Shown: one piece after another, positions 1-8,959 of the stretch | Numbering within the stretch: the first letter of the stretch is position 1 | How the letters are laid out: every line of letters starts with the position of its first letter | NCBI RefSeq assembly: GCF_018326265.1 | Contig: NZ_AP023360.1 | Coordinates: forward strand, 8,305,001-8,369,000 | Direction of reading: 5' to 3' | Source: Catellatospora sp. IY07-71 | GTDB lineage: Bacteria > Actinomycetota > Actinomycetes > Mycobacteriales > Micromonosporaceae | DNA: 64,000 nucleotides | Program-made: the position numbers and the translations under genes | The notes under the pieces: model-generated | What the model was told of the DNA's origin: nothing | Database searches by the model: none | Seen by the model: only the letters and a program-made list of their open reading frames with translations

Positions 1-1341
1 GCGCACCTGAACTGGACGGCGCAGTGGGTCGTGCCGCTGATCATCGCCCGCTGCCTGCTGCTGGTCCGCCGCGACAAGCCGGTCCGCGACGGCGCGCTGC
101 TGGGGCTGCTCATCGCCGTCTGCTTCTCGCTCGCGGGCGAGGCGCTGTTCTTCACGGCGCTCGCGCTCGGCGTGTTCACGCTGGTCTGGGCGCTGGCCCG
201 GCGCGCCGAGGCGACGGCGCTGCTGCGCCGGGTGCTGATCGGGCTGGGCAGCGGCGCGGTCGTGGCGGGCACGCTGCTCGCGTACCCCCTGTATCTGCAC
301 TTCGCAGGCCCGCAGCGGTACCACGGCACCGGCTTCGACCCGAAGGTGCACAACGAGGACCTGGCCGCCTTCGCCGCCTGGCCGGAGCGCTCGCTGGCCG
401 GCGCGCTCGGCCTCAACACCGACCTGGCCGCCAACCCGACCGAGGAGAACTCGTTCTTCGGCGCGCCGCTGCTGCTGCTCGTGATCGTCGGCAGCGTGCT
501 GCTGTGGCGCCGAGCCGCCCGGCCGCAGCGGGTCGACCTGGCCGCCGTGGCCGTCACCGCGGGCGTGTTCGCGCTGCTCTCGCTCGGCCCCGAGCTGCGC
601 TGGCTGGGCCGCCTCACCGGGGTGTGGATGCCCGAGGCGCTGATCGGCGGGCTGCCGGTGTTCAACGCCGCGCTGCCGTCCCGCCTCGCGCTGATCGTCG
701 CGCCCGCGTTCGGCCTCGTCGTGGCCTGGCTCGCCACCGCGCTGACCTCCCGCGACGAAGACCAGGGCCTGGGGGTACGGGTGCCCGGACCGCGCGCCGC
801 GTGGGCCGCCGCGTTCGCTCTCGCCCTGCTGCCGCTGGTCCCCACCCCGCTGCTGGCCCGCGACCGGGCTCCCGTGCCGGAGTTCTTCACCACCGGTCAG
901 TGGCGCGAGTACGTCGCCGACGGCGGCACCGTCGTGCCCGTGCCGATCACCAACGACCTGCTGCCGGACGGGCAGCGCTGGCAGGCCGCCGCGCTCGCCG
1001 ACGCGGCCGGTCCGGGCGACAGCGTGTTCCGGCTGCCCGCGGGCTTCTTCCTCGGCCCCGGCGGCCCGAACGGCACCGGCCGCATCGGCCCGATCCCCCG
1101 CCCCACGCAGACCCTGCTGGAGACGATCGCGAAGACCGGCGTGGTGCCCCCGCTCACGGACGCGGACCGCACCGCGCTGCGCGACGACCTGCGCTACTGG
1201 AACGCGAGCATCGTGGTGCTCGCCGACGACGTGCACGGCGCCCACTGGCCGACGTACCAGCCCGCCCTGAAGCAGGCCATGACCGAGCTCCTCGGCGAGC
1301 CGAAGCGCGTCTCCGACATCTGGCTCTGGCAGGTCCACTGA
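1..1341 (+). CDS. Polytopic membrane protein with C-terminal soluble domain (5' partial)
   Basis: The reading frame is open from base 1, so the true start lies upstream of the window; the first in-window start codon (GTG at 31) is probably internal. About the first 280 residues are alternating hydrophobic helices (at least seven membrane segments, several ending in Arg clusters). A roughly 150-residue hydrophilic C-terminal domain follows, after a hydrophobic segment near residues 260-275. The layout (membrane core, then an extracytoplasmic domain) resembles GT-C-fold glycosyltransferase-like proteins, but I see no diagnostic acidic loop motif in the visible part. Function not recognised. It converges with the next gene, also a large membrane protein, with only about 48 bases between stops. 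Confidence 0.75.
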   Translation, partial: AHLNWTAQWVVPLIIARCLLLVRRDKPVRDGALLGLLIAVCFSLAGEALFFTALALGVFTLVWALARRAEATALLRRVLIGLGSGAVVAGTLLAYPLYLHFAGPQRYHGTGFDPKVHNEDLAAFAAWPERSLAGALGLNTDLAANPTEENSFFGAPLLLLVIVGSVLLWRRAARPQRVDLAAVAVTAGVFALLSLGPELRWLGRLTGVWMPEALIGGLPVFNAALPSRLALIVAPAFGLVVAWLATALTSRDEDQGLGVRVPGPRAAWAAAFALALLPLVPTPLLARDRAPVPEFFTTGQWREYVADGGTVVPVPITNDLLPDGQRWQAAALADAAGPGDSVFRLPAGFFLGPGGPNGTGRIGPIPRPTQTLLETIAKTGVVPPLTDADRTALRDDLRYWNASIVVLADDVHGAHWPTYQPALKQAMTELLGEPKRVSDIWLWQVH

Positions 1342-1389
1342 CCCCGGCCGGTTGGCGCGGAGCAGGACCTGCTCGCCGCGAGCGGCTGC

Positions 1390-2772
1390 CTACCAGCGCC
1401 AGGCGGCGCGGGTCAGGCGGGGGGCGAGGTGATCGCGCCAGGCCGCGGCGAGCTGGGCGGCGATGCGCCGGAGCAGCGGAGTGCCGAGCCAGGCCAGGAC
1501 CGCCGCGCTGTAGGCGACGCTGATCCATTGGGTCGCGGTCAGATGCGCGAACTGCCAGGACACCAGGGGATACCAGAGCGAGCTGTACTCGGGTGAGTAC
1601 CAGCAGAGCGCCTCGACGGACTGCGGGGTGTTGAAGCAGGCCGTGGGCCACAGCTCGTGCCAGAACAGGCTGTTCAGGCCGATCCATACCGACAGCAGCA
1701 GCACCGCCAGCGTGAGCAGGTTCGCGCCGAGCCCGGCCTGCCGGTGGCCCAGGCGCAGGGCGAGCACCAGGGCGGCGGGCAGGATGCCGGCCAGGAAGAA
1801 GCGCGGCCCCCAGGACATGCCCGCGTACCAGGCCCACCAGGGGGCGTACACGACGACCAGCCCGCCGATGAAGAGCAGCCACAGCCGGTGGATGCGGGCC
1901 AGGTCGATGCCGGCCGGGCCGTCGAGGTCGGCCAGCGCGCGCCGCATCGGCAGGAACATGCCGGGCAGGTACCAGACGATGCCCCGGCCGAACGCGAACA
2001 GGATGGCCAGCACCCCGAAGAAGAACGGGTACGAGAAGCCGGGGCGGCCCGAGAACGGCATGACGTCCTTCGAGCCGCGGTCGCCTACGTAGCCGCCCTT
2101 GCGGGCCAGGATCTCCAGCAGGATCAGCGCCGCCGCGACCGCCACCGGCACCAGCAGGCGCAGCCGCCGGTGCCGCCAGGTCTCGGCGAGGCCGACCACG
2201 CCGAAGCCGACCACGGTGGCGGGCGTGTTGACCACGCCGACCACGGCCGCGGCCCAGCCCCAGCCGCGCCGCCGCCCGCGCACGACGACGACGATGCCGA
2301 CCATCACGCCCATCATGGTGAACGTCTCGCTGCCGTAGTGGCCGACGTCCGGCGGCAGCATGCTCGCCGCGACGGTGATCAGCATGAACCGCCGGATCAG
2401 CGCGCCGGGCACCAGCCCGCGCAGCAGCAGCCAGAGCGCGGCCAGGCCGATCGTGAAGACGACCAGGTTGAAGTACTTGATGCCCGCCTCGGGGGTGGCC
2501 ACGGCCTTGCCGAGCAGCCACAGCGGCGTGGAGAACAGCGGGCCCATGATGGAGTACTCGCTGTTGTTGAGCCGCCCGTCGGTGAGCAGGACGCTGATGC
2601 TGTTGAGCCGGTCCACCCCGTCGGCGACGACCGCGACCTGCTGGCCCCAGACCAGGCGGGCCAGGCCCGCGACGATGAGCAGCGTCTCGACGACGGCGGT
2701 CCAGTGCGGACGGCGCGGCGCGGCGGGTGCCTCGGACGCGGTGGCGGCGGGTTCCAGGGTGGTCTGCGACAC
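1390..2772 (-). CDS. Hypothetical polytopic membrane protein
   Basis: 460 residues. A short Ala/Thr/Pro-rich cytoplasmic N-terminus is followed by about ten hydrophobic segments, starting around residue 28. The first extracytoplasmic loop contains a DGVDRLNS stretch, and the C-terminus ends with a hydrophilic Arg-rich tail. Length and topology fit GT-C-type or lipid-carrier-linked membrane proteins, and it may work with the convergent membrane gene at the window start. No family motif is recognised with certainty. The ATG start is followed by a typical charged N-terminus. A family A hairpin lies between it and the MMPL gene upstream, so the two are probably separate transcription units. Confidence 0.7.
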   Translation of the reverse strand: MSQTTLEPAATASEAPAAPRRPHWTAVVETLLIVAGLARLVWGQQVAVVADGVDRLNSISVLLTDGRLNNSEYSIMGPLFSTPLWLLGKAVATPEAGIKYFNLVVFTIGLAALWLLLRGLVPGALIRRFMLITVAASMLPPDVGHYGSETFTMMGVMVGIVVVVRGRRRGWGWAAAVVGVVNTPATVVGFGVVGLAETWRHRRLRLLVPVAVAAALILLEILARKGGYVGDRGSKDVMPFSGRPGFSYPFFFGVLAILFAFGRGIVWYLPGMFLPMRRALADLDGPAGIDLARIHRLWLLFIGGLVVVYAPWWAWYAGMSWGPRFFLAGILPAALVLALRLGHRQAGLGANLLTLAVLLLSVWIGLNSLFWHELWPTACFNTPQSVEALCWYSPEYSSLWYPLVSWQFAHLTATQWISVAYSAAVLAWLGTPLLRRIAAQLAAAWRDHLAPRLTRAAWRW

Positions 2773-2804
2773 GGCGTCACCATACGCAACCCGGCCACGA
2801 CGTT

Positions 2805-2852
2805 AGGAAGGGCACCTTCTACATCGCAAAGCGATAAGAAGGCGCCCTTCCT
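2805..2852. repeat. Family A intergenic hairpin repeat, copy 1 (probable terminator)
   Basis: Two GAAGG-N3-CCTTC units in opposite orientation flank an ATCGC-AAA-GCGAT inner hairpin, forming a long stem. It sits immediately downstream of the minus-strand MMPL gene. The same element with the same loop recurs at 20485-20532; a second loop type occurs at 5994, 12961, 24921 and 41651. Confidence 0.85.
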
Positions 2853-2866
2853 TCCCCACCCCGGGA

Positions 2867-5143
2867 TTATTCGGCGGGACGCCGCCAGAGCTTGCCCGGC
2901 CACCAGACGAAGCGGCCGATGTCGACGGTGAGGGCGGGGACCAGCAGCGAGCGCACCAGCAGGGTGTCCAGCAGCACGCCGAACGCCACCGCGAACGCGA
3001 TCTCCACCACGAAGACCAGCGGGAGCACGGCCAGCGCCGCGAACGTCGCCGCCAGCACCACGCCGGCCGAGGTGATCACGCCGCCGGTGACCGCGAGTCC
3101 CTTGAGCGTGCCGGGCTTGTGGCCGATCTTGCCGGCCTCCTCGCGGACCCGCGTCATCAGGAAGATGTTGTAGTCCACGCCCAGCGCCACCAGGAACACG
3201 AACGCGAACAGCGGGTAGGACGAGTCGGCGCCCGGGAAGCCCAGCACGTCGGTGAAGACGAGGCCGGAGATGCCCAGCGTGGCCAGGTAGGACAGCACCA
3301 CCGTGGCGATGAGCAGCAGCGGCGCGATGAGCGAGCGCAGCAGCACCATCAGGATCAGGAAGATGACGCCCAGCACCAGCGGGATGATCACGTTACGGTC
3401 GCGCTGCGAGGTGTGCTGCACGTCGTAGTTGATCGCGGAGAAGCCGCCGACCTTCGCCTCCGCGCCGTCGATGGCGTGCACGGCGGCGCGCAGCCGCTCG
3501 ACCGTCTCCAGCGCGGCCGGGGAGTCGGCCGCGTCGCTCAGCGTCGCGTCGATCCGGACCAGTCCGTCGACCACCTTCGGCTCGGCCGGCGGCGGCACCA
3601 GCGGCGTGCCCGGCTGCCCCTCGGCACCGGTCTGGCCCTGGCCGCCCGGCACGGTCTCCCCCGTGGGGCCGCCCTCGGTGCCGGTCTGGCCCTCACCCGT
3701 GGGCGGGACGATCGGCATGGCCGGCATACCCGTGAACGGGGCCGCCTCGGCGACGCCGGCGGTCTGCCGTACGGCCAGCAGCACCTGGTCCAGCTTCTCG
3801 GCCCGGGTGACGATCTCGGCGGGGTTGCCGCTGCCGCCCGGGAAGTGCGCCGTGGTCAGCTCCTGCGCGGCCACCGAGTCGGGGTTGCCGATGAAGCCCT
3901 CGGACTGCGGGATGCCGTCGGCGTCCAGGCGGGTCAGCCCGGCGACGCCGGCCAGCAGCAGCACCGCGGTGCCGATCCAGACCAGCCGGGCGCGGCGGCC
4001 CACCAGCGCGGACACCTTCGCCCAGATGCCGGTCTCCTCGACCGGCGCGGAGCCGTGCTTCGGGCGCACCGGCCAGAACGCCGCGCGGCCGAGCAGCGCG
4101 AGCACCGCCGGGAGCAGGGTCAGCGACACGGCGAGGCTGCTGGCGATGCCGATCGCGCCGACCGGGCCGAGGCCCTTGTTCGAGGCGAGGTCGGACACCA
4201 GCAGGCAGAGCAGGCCGAGGATGACGGTCGCGCCGCTGGCGAGGATCGGCTCGAACGAGGCGCGCAGCGCGACCCGCATCGCGTCGTACTTGCTCACGGT
4301 GCGGCGCAGCTCCTCGCGGAAGCGGGACACCAGCAGCATCGCGTAGTCGGTGGCGGCGCCGAGCACCAGCACGTCGAGGATGGCCTGGCTCTGGCCGGAG
4401 ACCGTGATTACCTCCTCCTTGGCCAGCAGGTAGACCACGCCGTTGGCCAGCGTGAACGCCATGCCCGCGCCGAACAGCACGACCAGCGGCAGCAGCGGGC
4501 TGCGGTACACGATCAGCAGGATGATCAGGATGATGCCTACGGTGACGCCGAGCAGCAGGCCGTCGATGGAGCCGAAGACCTCCATCATGTCGGTGAGGAT
4601 GCCGCCCAGGCCGCCGACGTGCGCGTTCAGGCCGTCGGGCAGGCCCACGTGGTCGCGGATCCACTGCACGTCGGCCATGTTCTTCTGCGCGTCGGTCTCC
4701 GTGAACAGCACGGTGACCTGGGCCGCCTTGCCGTCGGTGGAGAAGCGCGGGTAGAGCGGCACGTCCGCGAGGCGGTCGCCCAGCTCGGCCTTGACGGCGG
4801 CGAGCTGCTCGGTGATGGCGGTCTTGTCGGCCTCGGTCAGGCCGGTGTCACGGCCGTAGACGAGCTGCGCGGGGACCACGTCCAAGCCCGCGAACTTCTT
4901 GCTCTGCTCCAGCACGAGCGTCGCCTCGGCGGTCTCCGGCAGGAACGAGGCGTTGTCGTTCTTCTGCACCTCGGCCGTCTTGGCCGCGAACCCGCCCATG
5001 CCGCCGCTGATCAGCAGCCACACCACCAGGCCGAGGGCCGGCAGCAGCCAGCGCCAGCGCTTCGGCCGGGGCCGGGCGGCCACCCCGGCATCCTGCTCCG
5101 GCTCTGCCTGGAGCTGCTCCTTCTTCTCCCGCGTCGCCGTCAT
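2867..5143 (-). CDS. MMPL family RND-type transporter
   Basis: 758 residues from the ATG at 5143, chosen because a GGAAGGA ribosome site lies about 10 bases upstream; an in-frame start at 5173 has no such site. Architecture is the duplicated MMPL fold: an N-terminal membrane anchor (about residues 30-50), a large periplasmic domain, a six-helix block, a second membrane anchor, a second periplasmic domain with an unusual Gly/Pro/Thr/Glu-rich low-complexity stretch (about residues 490-530), and a second six-helix block. Family members export lipids or small hydrophobic compounds using the proton gradient. An 18-bp palindrome 52 bases upstream may be the operator of a local repressor. Substrate unknown. 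Confidence 0.88.
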   Translation of the reverse strand: MTATREKKEQLQAEPEQDAGVAARPRPKRWRWLLPALGLVVWLLISGGMGGFAAKTAEVQKNDNASFLPETAEATLVLEQSKKFAGLDVVPAQLVYGRDTGLTEADKTAITEQLAAVKAELGDRLADVPLYPRFSTDGKAAQVTVLFTETDAQKNMADVQWIRDHVGLPDGLNAHVGGLGGILTDMMEVFGSIDGLLLGVTVGIILIILLIVYRSPLLPLVVLFGAGMAFTLANGVVYLLAKEEVITVSGQSQAILDVLVLGAATDYAMLLVSRFREELRRTVSKYDAMRVALRASFEPILASGATVILGLLCLLVSDLASNKGLGPVGAIGIASSLAVSLTLLPAVLALLGRAAFWPVRPKHGSAPVEETGIWAKVSALVGRRARLVWIGTAVLLLAGVAGLTRLDADGIPQSEGFIGNPDSVAAQELTTAHFPGGSGNPAEIVTRAEKLDQVLLAVRQTAGVAEAAPFTGMPAMPIVPPTGEGQTGTEGGPTGETVPGGQGQTGAEGQPGTPLVPPPAEPKVVDGLVRIDATLSDAADSPAALETVERLRAAVHAIDGAEAKVGGFSAINYDVQHTSQRDRNVIIPLVLGVIFLILMVLLRSLIAPLLLIATVVLSYLATLGISGLVFTDVLGFPGADSSYPLFAFVFLVALGVDYNIFLMTRVREEAGKIGHKPGTLKGLAVTGGVITSAGVVLAATFAALAVLPLVFVVEIAFAVAFGVLLDTLLVRSLLVPALTVDIGRFVWWPGKLWRRPAE

Positions 5144-5194
5144 CGCGCGCTGGTCCTTCCGTACGCAAGGCAAGCTGACACAGCGTGCCAGTAT

Positions 5195-5212
5195 TTGTGA
5201 AAGCTTTCACAA
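5195..5212. promoter_or_regulatory. Perfect 18-bp palindrome, candidate operator
   Basis: TTGTGAAAGCTTTCACAA is its own reverse complement. It lies in the 180-base gap between the divergent MMPL transporter and lipB, 52 bases from the MMPL start. Length and symmetry suit a dimeric TetR- or GntR-type repressor. No regulator gene is adjacent. Confidence 0.5.
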
Positions 5213-5325
5213 GCACGCCGCTTGCGCACACCATACTGGTCGCGAGCTGGTCACGCATTCACGGGTGCGGGTGACGCCGCGCACCTTTCCTGGCCAGGCA
5301 CGCGCGCACGAGTAGCCTGACGAAC

Positions 5326-5988
5326 GTGACCAGCATCGTCTCGCCGGCGCTCGTGATCCGACGCGCCGGCACCGTCGAGTATCTGACCGCCTGGAACGAG
5401 CAGCGCCGCCTGCACGCGGGCGTCGTCGAGGGCACCGAACCGGACACCGTGCTGCTGCTGGAGCACCCGAGCGTGTACACCGCGGGCAAGCTCACCGAGC
5501 CCTGGGAGCGGCCGTTCGACGGCACCCCGGTCGTGGACGTGGACCGCGGCGGGAAGATCACCTGGCACGGCCCCGGGCAGCTCGTCGGCTACCCGATCGT
5601 CAAGCTGCCGGTGGTGCGCGGCGGGCTCGCCGACGTGGTCGCGCACGTGCGGCGTACCGAGCAGATGCTCATCGACGTCTGCGCCGAGCTGGGCGTGGCC
5701 ACCACCCGGATCAAGGGCAACAACCGCTCCGGCGTGTGGGTGCGCGAGGACGAGCGCGGTCCCGACCGCAAGATCGCCGCGATCGGCATCCGGGTGGCCC
5801 GCAACGTCTCGCTGCACGGCTTCGCGCTGAACTGCGACCCCGACATGAGCCGCTTCGCCAACATCGTGCCCTGCGGCATCACCGACGCCTCGGTGACCTC
5901 CCTCAGCGCCGAACTGGGCCGCGACGTCACCGTCGCCGAGATCCTCCCCATCGTCGAACGCCACCTCCCCACCCTCCTCGCCCCCTAA
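5326..5988 (+). CDS. lipB: Octanoyl-[acyl carrier protein]:protein octanoyltransferase
   Basis: 220 residues, the usual length. It transfers octanoyl groups from octanoyl-ACP to the lipoyl domains of 2-oxoacid dehydrogenases and GcvH in the cytoplasm; LipA then inserts sulfur. The substrate-pocket signature [12 protein letters not shown] is at residues 74-85, the catalytic lysine at K149 (DRKIAAIG) and the acyl-thioester cysteine at C183 (VPCGI). The start is GTG. lipA follows about 5.3 kb downstream on the same strand rather than adjacent, with LemA/M48, aspS and vapBC genes in between. A fused E1 2-oxoacid dehydrogenase, a likely beneficiary of the pathway, is at 58.7-61.0 kb. Confidence 0.96.
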   Translation: MTSIVSPALVIRRAGTVEYLTAWNEQRRLHAGVVEGTEPDTVLLLEHPSVYTAGKLTEPWERPFDGTPVVDVDRGGKITWHGPGQLVGYPIVKLPVVRGGLADVVAHVRRTEQMLIDVCAELGVATTRIKGNNRSGVWVREDERGPDRKIAAIGIRVARNVSLHGFALNCDPDMSRFANIVPCGITDASVTSLSAELGRDVTVAEILPIVERHLPTLLAP

Positions 5989-5993
5989 AGCAA

Positions 5994-6044
5994 AGGAAGG
6001 GCACCTTCTTAACGCTATCCGTAGAGGAAGGTGCCCTTCTTAAC
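5994..6044. repeat. Family A intergenic hairpin repeat, copy 2
   Basis: Starts six bases after the lipB stop. AAGGGCACCTTC and GAAGGTGCCCTT form a perfect 12-bp inverted repeat around an 18-base loop of the TTAACGCTAT-CGTAGAG type. It is positioned as a bidirectional terminator between convergent lipB and the M48 protease gene. Confidence 0.85.
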
Positions 6045-6078
6045 CCTGGTGCGGTGGGGTGGGCCGGGGTTCCCCGGC

Positions 6079-6145
6079 GTTGATCGTGATCTCGTGTCAC
6101 GATCTGCGGTCTGGCACAGCATTTCGACACGAAACGCCGATCATG
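6079..6145. repeat. Family B long imperfect palindrome, copy 1 (degenerate)
   Basis: Arms around TGATCG...TCGTGTC and GACACGA...CGATCA pair imperfectly around a central loop. It resembles the better-preserved hairpins at 17175-17241 and 57466-57538, sharing the TCTCGTGTCA core. It occupies the convergent gap after lipB with no gene inside. Confidence 0.55.
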
Positions 6146-6202
6146 GCCACCGCCGCCCCCGGAACGGGCGCCGCCCCCGGAAGACGGCCGATACGCCGGC
6201 GC

Positions 6203-8251
6203 TCAGGCGGTCAACGGCGGGAGCGGGCAGTGCAGCATCCCGCAGACGGTGCGGGTGAGCTCCTGCTCGGCGACGGTCATCGTGCCGTCGTCGGCGATCA
6301 CCGCGACCACCGCCTCGATCAGGCGAGCCTTGTCACGGGGATCGAGGCCGTCGAGCATCGGCCAGGCGCCGTCCAGGGCGAGCACGCCGTGCTGCGGCGC
6401 GGTCATGGGCAGGTCCTGGCCGGGCAGGATCACGGACAGCCCGGCCCGGTACGCGCGCTCGGCCGACGCCTCGTCGGGGTGACCGGCGCGGGCCAGCACC
6501 GCGAGCAGCGCGGCGATCGCGTTGCGGGCCTGCGGGAGGCTGCGCGAGCGCACCGGCCAGGGCGGGGTGTCGTACGTCGCCTCGTACAGCTCGCGGTGCA
6601 GCAGCCGGGACAGCGCGTATTCGAACACGCTGATCCGCCCGTCGGCGCGGGCCAGCACGTCGATCGTGGCGATGACGTCCTGCCGCCGCGCGATCGGGTG
6701 GGTACGCAGCGCGGGGAAGCACAGCTGGGCCAGCGGCAGGCGCAGCAGCGGGTGCAGCCCGGCCAGCCGCCCGGCCTCGTCCAGCGCGTCGGCGACGGCG
6801 CCCGCGCCGTGCCGCTCACCCAGCACGGCCAGCTGCGCCTCGCGGACGTCCGCGTGCTCCGACAGCAGCAGCGCGAACAGCAGGCCGGGGGCTGTGTCGC
6901 CGCGCCGGGCGCGGGCGAGCAGCTCCGGCGGCAGGTGGTTGAGCAGCGAACCGGCCCGGTGGTAGGCGGGCTGCCCCGGCGCGCCGACCGTCGCGACGAC
7001 CGCGTCGGGGCGTACCGGATGGCGGGTGTCCACGCCCGGCAGCGGGCCGCGGGCCACGGGCTGCGTGCCGCCCGCGTCCGCCGCGGCCCCGGCCGCCGGA
7101 CCGGCGACCGCACCCGCACCGCCGGGCCATTCCCCGGACGAGCCTGTCGCCGGGCCGAGGGCCGGACCCGTCACCGCGGATCGGGTGGCACCCGCTCCCG
7201 GTGCCAGGCCCATGGCCGCGTCCTCGGCCATGCCCGACGGCGGGGCGGCCTGCCAGCGCTGCGCGAGTGCGTCCAGCTCGGCCGGGTCGAAGCCCGGCTC
7301 CAGCGCCTGGATGCGCTTGACCAGCGGCGGGTGCGTGGCGAACAGCGAGTGCGCCCGCGCCTCGCCGAACATCAGGTGCCCGACCTCGTCGAGCTTCGGC
7401 GTACGCAGCCGCGACCCCGTCTCCAGCCCGCCGATCTTCTTCAGCGCGCCGGCCAGGCCGGAGGTCTGCCGCGTGAACTGCACCGCCGAGGCGTCGGCCA
7501 GGTACTCCCGCTGCCGCGACACCGACGCCTGGATGAGCCGCCCCGCGAACACGCCCACCGACCCGGCCACCACCAGCGCGATGCCGATCAGCGGCAGCGG
7601 GTTGCTGCCCTGGTCGCGCCGGTCCCGCCCGCCGCCGAACGCCCCCGCGTAGAGGAACGTTCGCCCCATGACGGCCAGGAACAGGATGCCGAACAGCAGC
7701 CCGATGAGCCGGATGTTGATCCGCATGTCGCCGTTGAGCACGTGGCTGAACTCGTGCGCGATCACGCCCTGCAGCTCGTCGCGGTTGAGCCGGTCCAGCG
7801 CGCCCCGGGTGACCGCGATCGCCGCGTCGGCCGGGGACCAGCCCGCCGCGAACGCGTTGATGCCCTGCTCGTCCTCCAGCACGTACACCTCGGGCACCGG
7901 CACGCCGGAGGCCAGCGCGACCTCCTCCACCACGTTGCGCAGGCGGCGCAGCCGCAGGTCGCTGGTGTCCTCGGGCACCAGCACGCCGCCCAGGTCCCGG
8001 GCCACCTTGCCGCCCCCGGCCCGCAGCCCGATGGTGCGGAACAGCGACGCGAGCAGGATCGAGCCGGCCGTGAGCAGCGACGTCCACACCATCAGCCAGG
8101 CCAGCTCGCCCGCCGGAGCCTCGAACGCGCCCAGCGCCCACGCCACGGCGAGGTTCACCACGATCACGATCGCGACGACGGCCAGCGCGTACAGCACGAT
8201 CAGGCGGAACGACATCCGCTTGACCTGGCGCTGGCGCTCGAAGAAGTCCAT
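6203..8251 (-). CDS. M48 family (HtpX-like) membrane zinc metalloprotease with long C-terminal extension
   Basis: 682 residues. Two N-terminal membrane helices (about 19-40 and 51-71) precede a metalloprotease domain with the zinc motif HEFSH at 166-170. Two further hydrophobic segments follow (about 182-236). Classical HtpX is about 290 residues; here an additional ~350 residues follow, made of an Ala/Gly/Pro-rich linker (about 345-410) and a mainly helical cytosolic-looking domain ending in a tellurite-resistance-B-like stretch (VIADDGTMTVAEQEL). The family degrades misfolded membrane proteins. It lies 9 bases downstream of the lemA-like gene, so the two are surely co-transcribed. Confidence 0.9.
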   Translation of the reverse strand: MDFFERQRQVKRMSFRLIVLYALAVVAIVIVVNLAVAWALGAFEAPAGELAWLMVWTSLLTAGSILLASLFRTIGLRAGGGKVARDLGGVLVPEDTSDLRLRRLRNVVEEVALASGVPVPEVYVLEDEQGINAFAAGWSPADAAIAVTRGALDRLNRDELQGVIAHEFSHVLNGDMRINIRLIGLLFGILFLAVMGRTFLYAGAFGGGRDRRDQGSNPLPLIGIALVVAGSVGVFAGRLIQASVSRQREYLADASAVQFTRQTSGLAGALKKIGGLETGSRLRTPKLDEVGHLMFGEARAHSLFATHPPLVKRIQALEPGFDPAELDALAQRWQAAPPSGMAEDAAMGLAPGAGATRSAVTGPALGPATGSSGEWPGGAGAVAGPAAGAAADAGGTQPVARGPLPGVDTRHPVRPDAVVATVGAPGQPAYHRAGSLLNHLPPELLARARRGDTAPGLLFALLLSEHADVREAQLAVLGERHGAGAVADALDEAGRLAGLHPLLRLPLAQLCFPALRTHPIARRQDVIATIDVLARADGRISVFEYALSRLLHRELYEATYDTPPWPVRSRSLPQARNAIAALLAVLARAGHPDEASAERAYRAGLSVILPGQDLPMTAPQHGVLALDGAWPMLDGLDPRDKARLIEAVVAVIADDGTMTVAEQELTRTVCGMLHCPLPPLTA

Positions 8252-8260
8252 CGCCGCGGG

Positions 8261-8857
8261 TCAGAACTGCACGCGCGGCGCCTCGCGCTTGCCCGGGTCG
8301 TCGATCTCCAGCAGCGCCGCCTTGTGGAACCCGAACGGCCCGGCCAGCAGGCTGCCGGGGAAGGTCTCGCGCTTGTTGTTGTACTGCATGACCGCGTCGT
8401 TGTAGCCCTGGCGGGCGAACGCGACCCGGTTCTCGGTGGAGGTCAGCTCCTCGGACAGCTGCATCATGTTCTGGCTGGCCTTGAGGTCCGGGTATGCCTC
8501 GGATACCGCGAACAGGCGGCCCAGCGCCTGGGTGAGCCCGTTCTCGGCGCCGGCCAGCCCCTGCATCGCGGCCGGGTCGCCGGGGTTGCGTGCCGCGTTG
8601 GCCTGGGCGGTCATCGCGGCGGTGCGGGCCGCGGTGACCGCCTCCAGCGTCTCGCGCTCGTGGCTCATGTAGCCCTTGGCGGTCTCGACCAGGTTGGGAA
8701 TCAGGTCGTGCCGCCGGGTCAGCTGCACGTCGATCTGCGCGAAGGCGTTCTGGTACGCGTTGCGCGCGCGGACCAGCCCGTTGTAGAGCGACGCCACCCA
8801 GGCCACGATCACCACCGCGATCACGACCAGGCAGAGCGCTCCGATGAGGAACTCCAT
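8261..8857 (-). CDS. LemA family protein
   Basis: 198 residues from the ATG at 8857; a longer frame reaches 8917 but its extra codons overlap an intergenic hairpin. A single N-terminal membrane helix (about residues 4-26) is followed by a long helical domain with the family-typical stretch RRHDLIPNLVETAKGY and the conserved YNNKRETFPGSLLA near the C-terminus. LemA proteins are membrane-anchored helical bundles of poorly defined role that recur beside M48 proteases, and this pair is only 9 bases apart. A role as partner or adaptor for the protease is inference. Confidence 0.9.
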   Translation of the reverse strand: MEFLIGALCLVVIAVVIVAWVASLYNGLVRARNAYQNAFAQIDVQLTRRHDLIPNLVETAKGYMSHERETLEAVTAARTAAMTAQANAARNPGDPAAMQGLAGAENGLTQALGRLFAVSEAYPDLKASQNMMQLSEELTSTENRVAFARQGYNDAVMQYNNKRETFPGSLLAGPFGFHKAALLEIDDPGKREAPRVQF

Positions 8858-8875
8858 GCCCTCACCGTGCCACCA

Positions 8876-8950
8876 GATCATCCGACCTGCCTGGCAATCG
8901 GGCGTATGAGCGGCCAAGATACGCCCAGATGCCAGGCAAGTCGGGTGATC
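8876..8950. repeat. 75-base hairpin with 32-bp arms (possible terminator)
   Basis: Arms 8876-8907 and 8919-8950 match at 27 of 32 positions around an 11-base loop, sharing the GCCTGGCA and GGGCGTAT blocks. It lies between the stop of aspS (8960) and the start of the lemA-like gene, so it probably terminates aspS or separates the two units. It does not match families A or B. Confidence 0.7.
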
Positions 8951-8959
8951 ATCCGCCGA

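Noticed and set aside
24-1523. Long reading frame overlapping the first membrane protein in another frame
   Set aside because: Arg/Pro/Ala-rich composition typical of shadow frames in high-GC DNA; the frame at 1-1341 has clear membrane helices and sensible codon use.
2805-2852. CRISPR array made from the GGAAGGGCACCTTC repeats
   Set aside because: Copies are dispersed over the window, not in tandem with unique spacers, and no cas genes are present.
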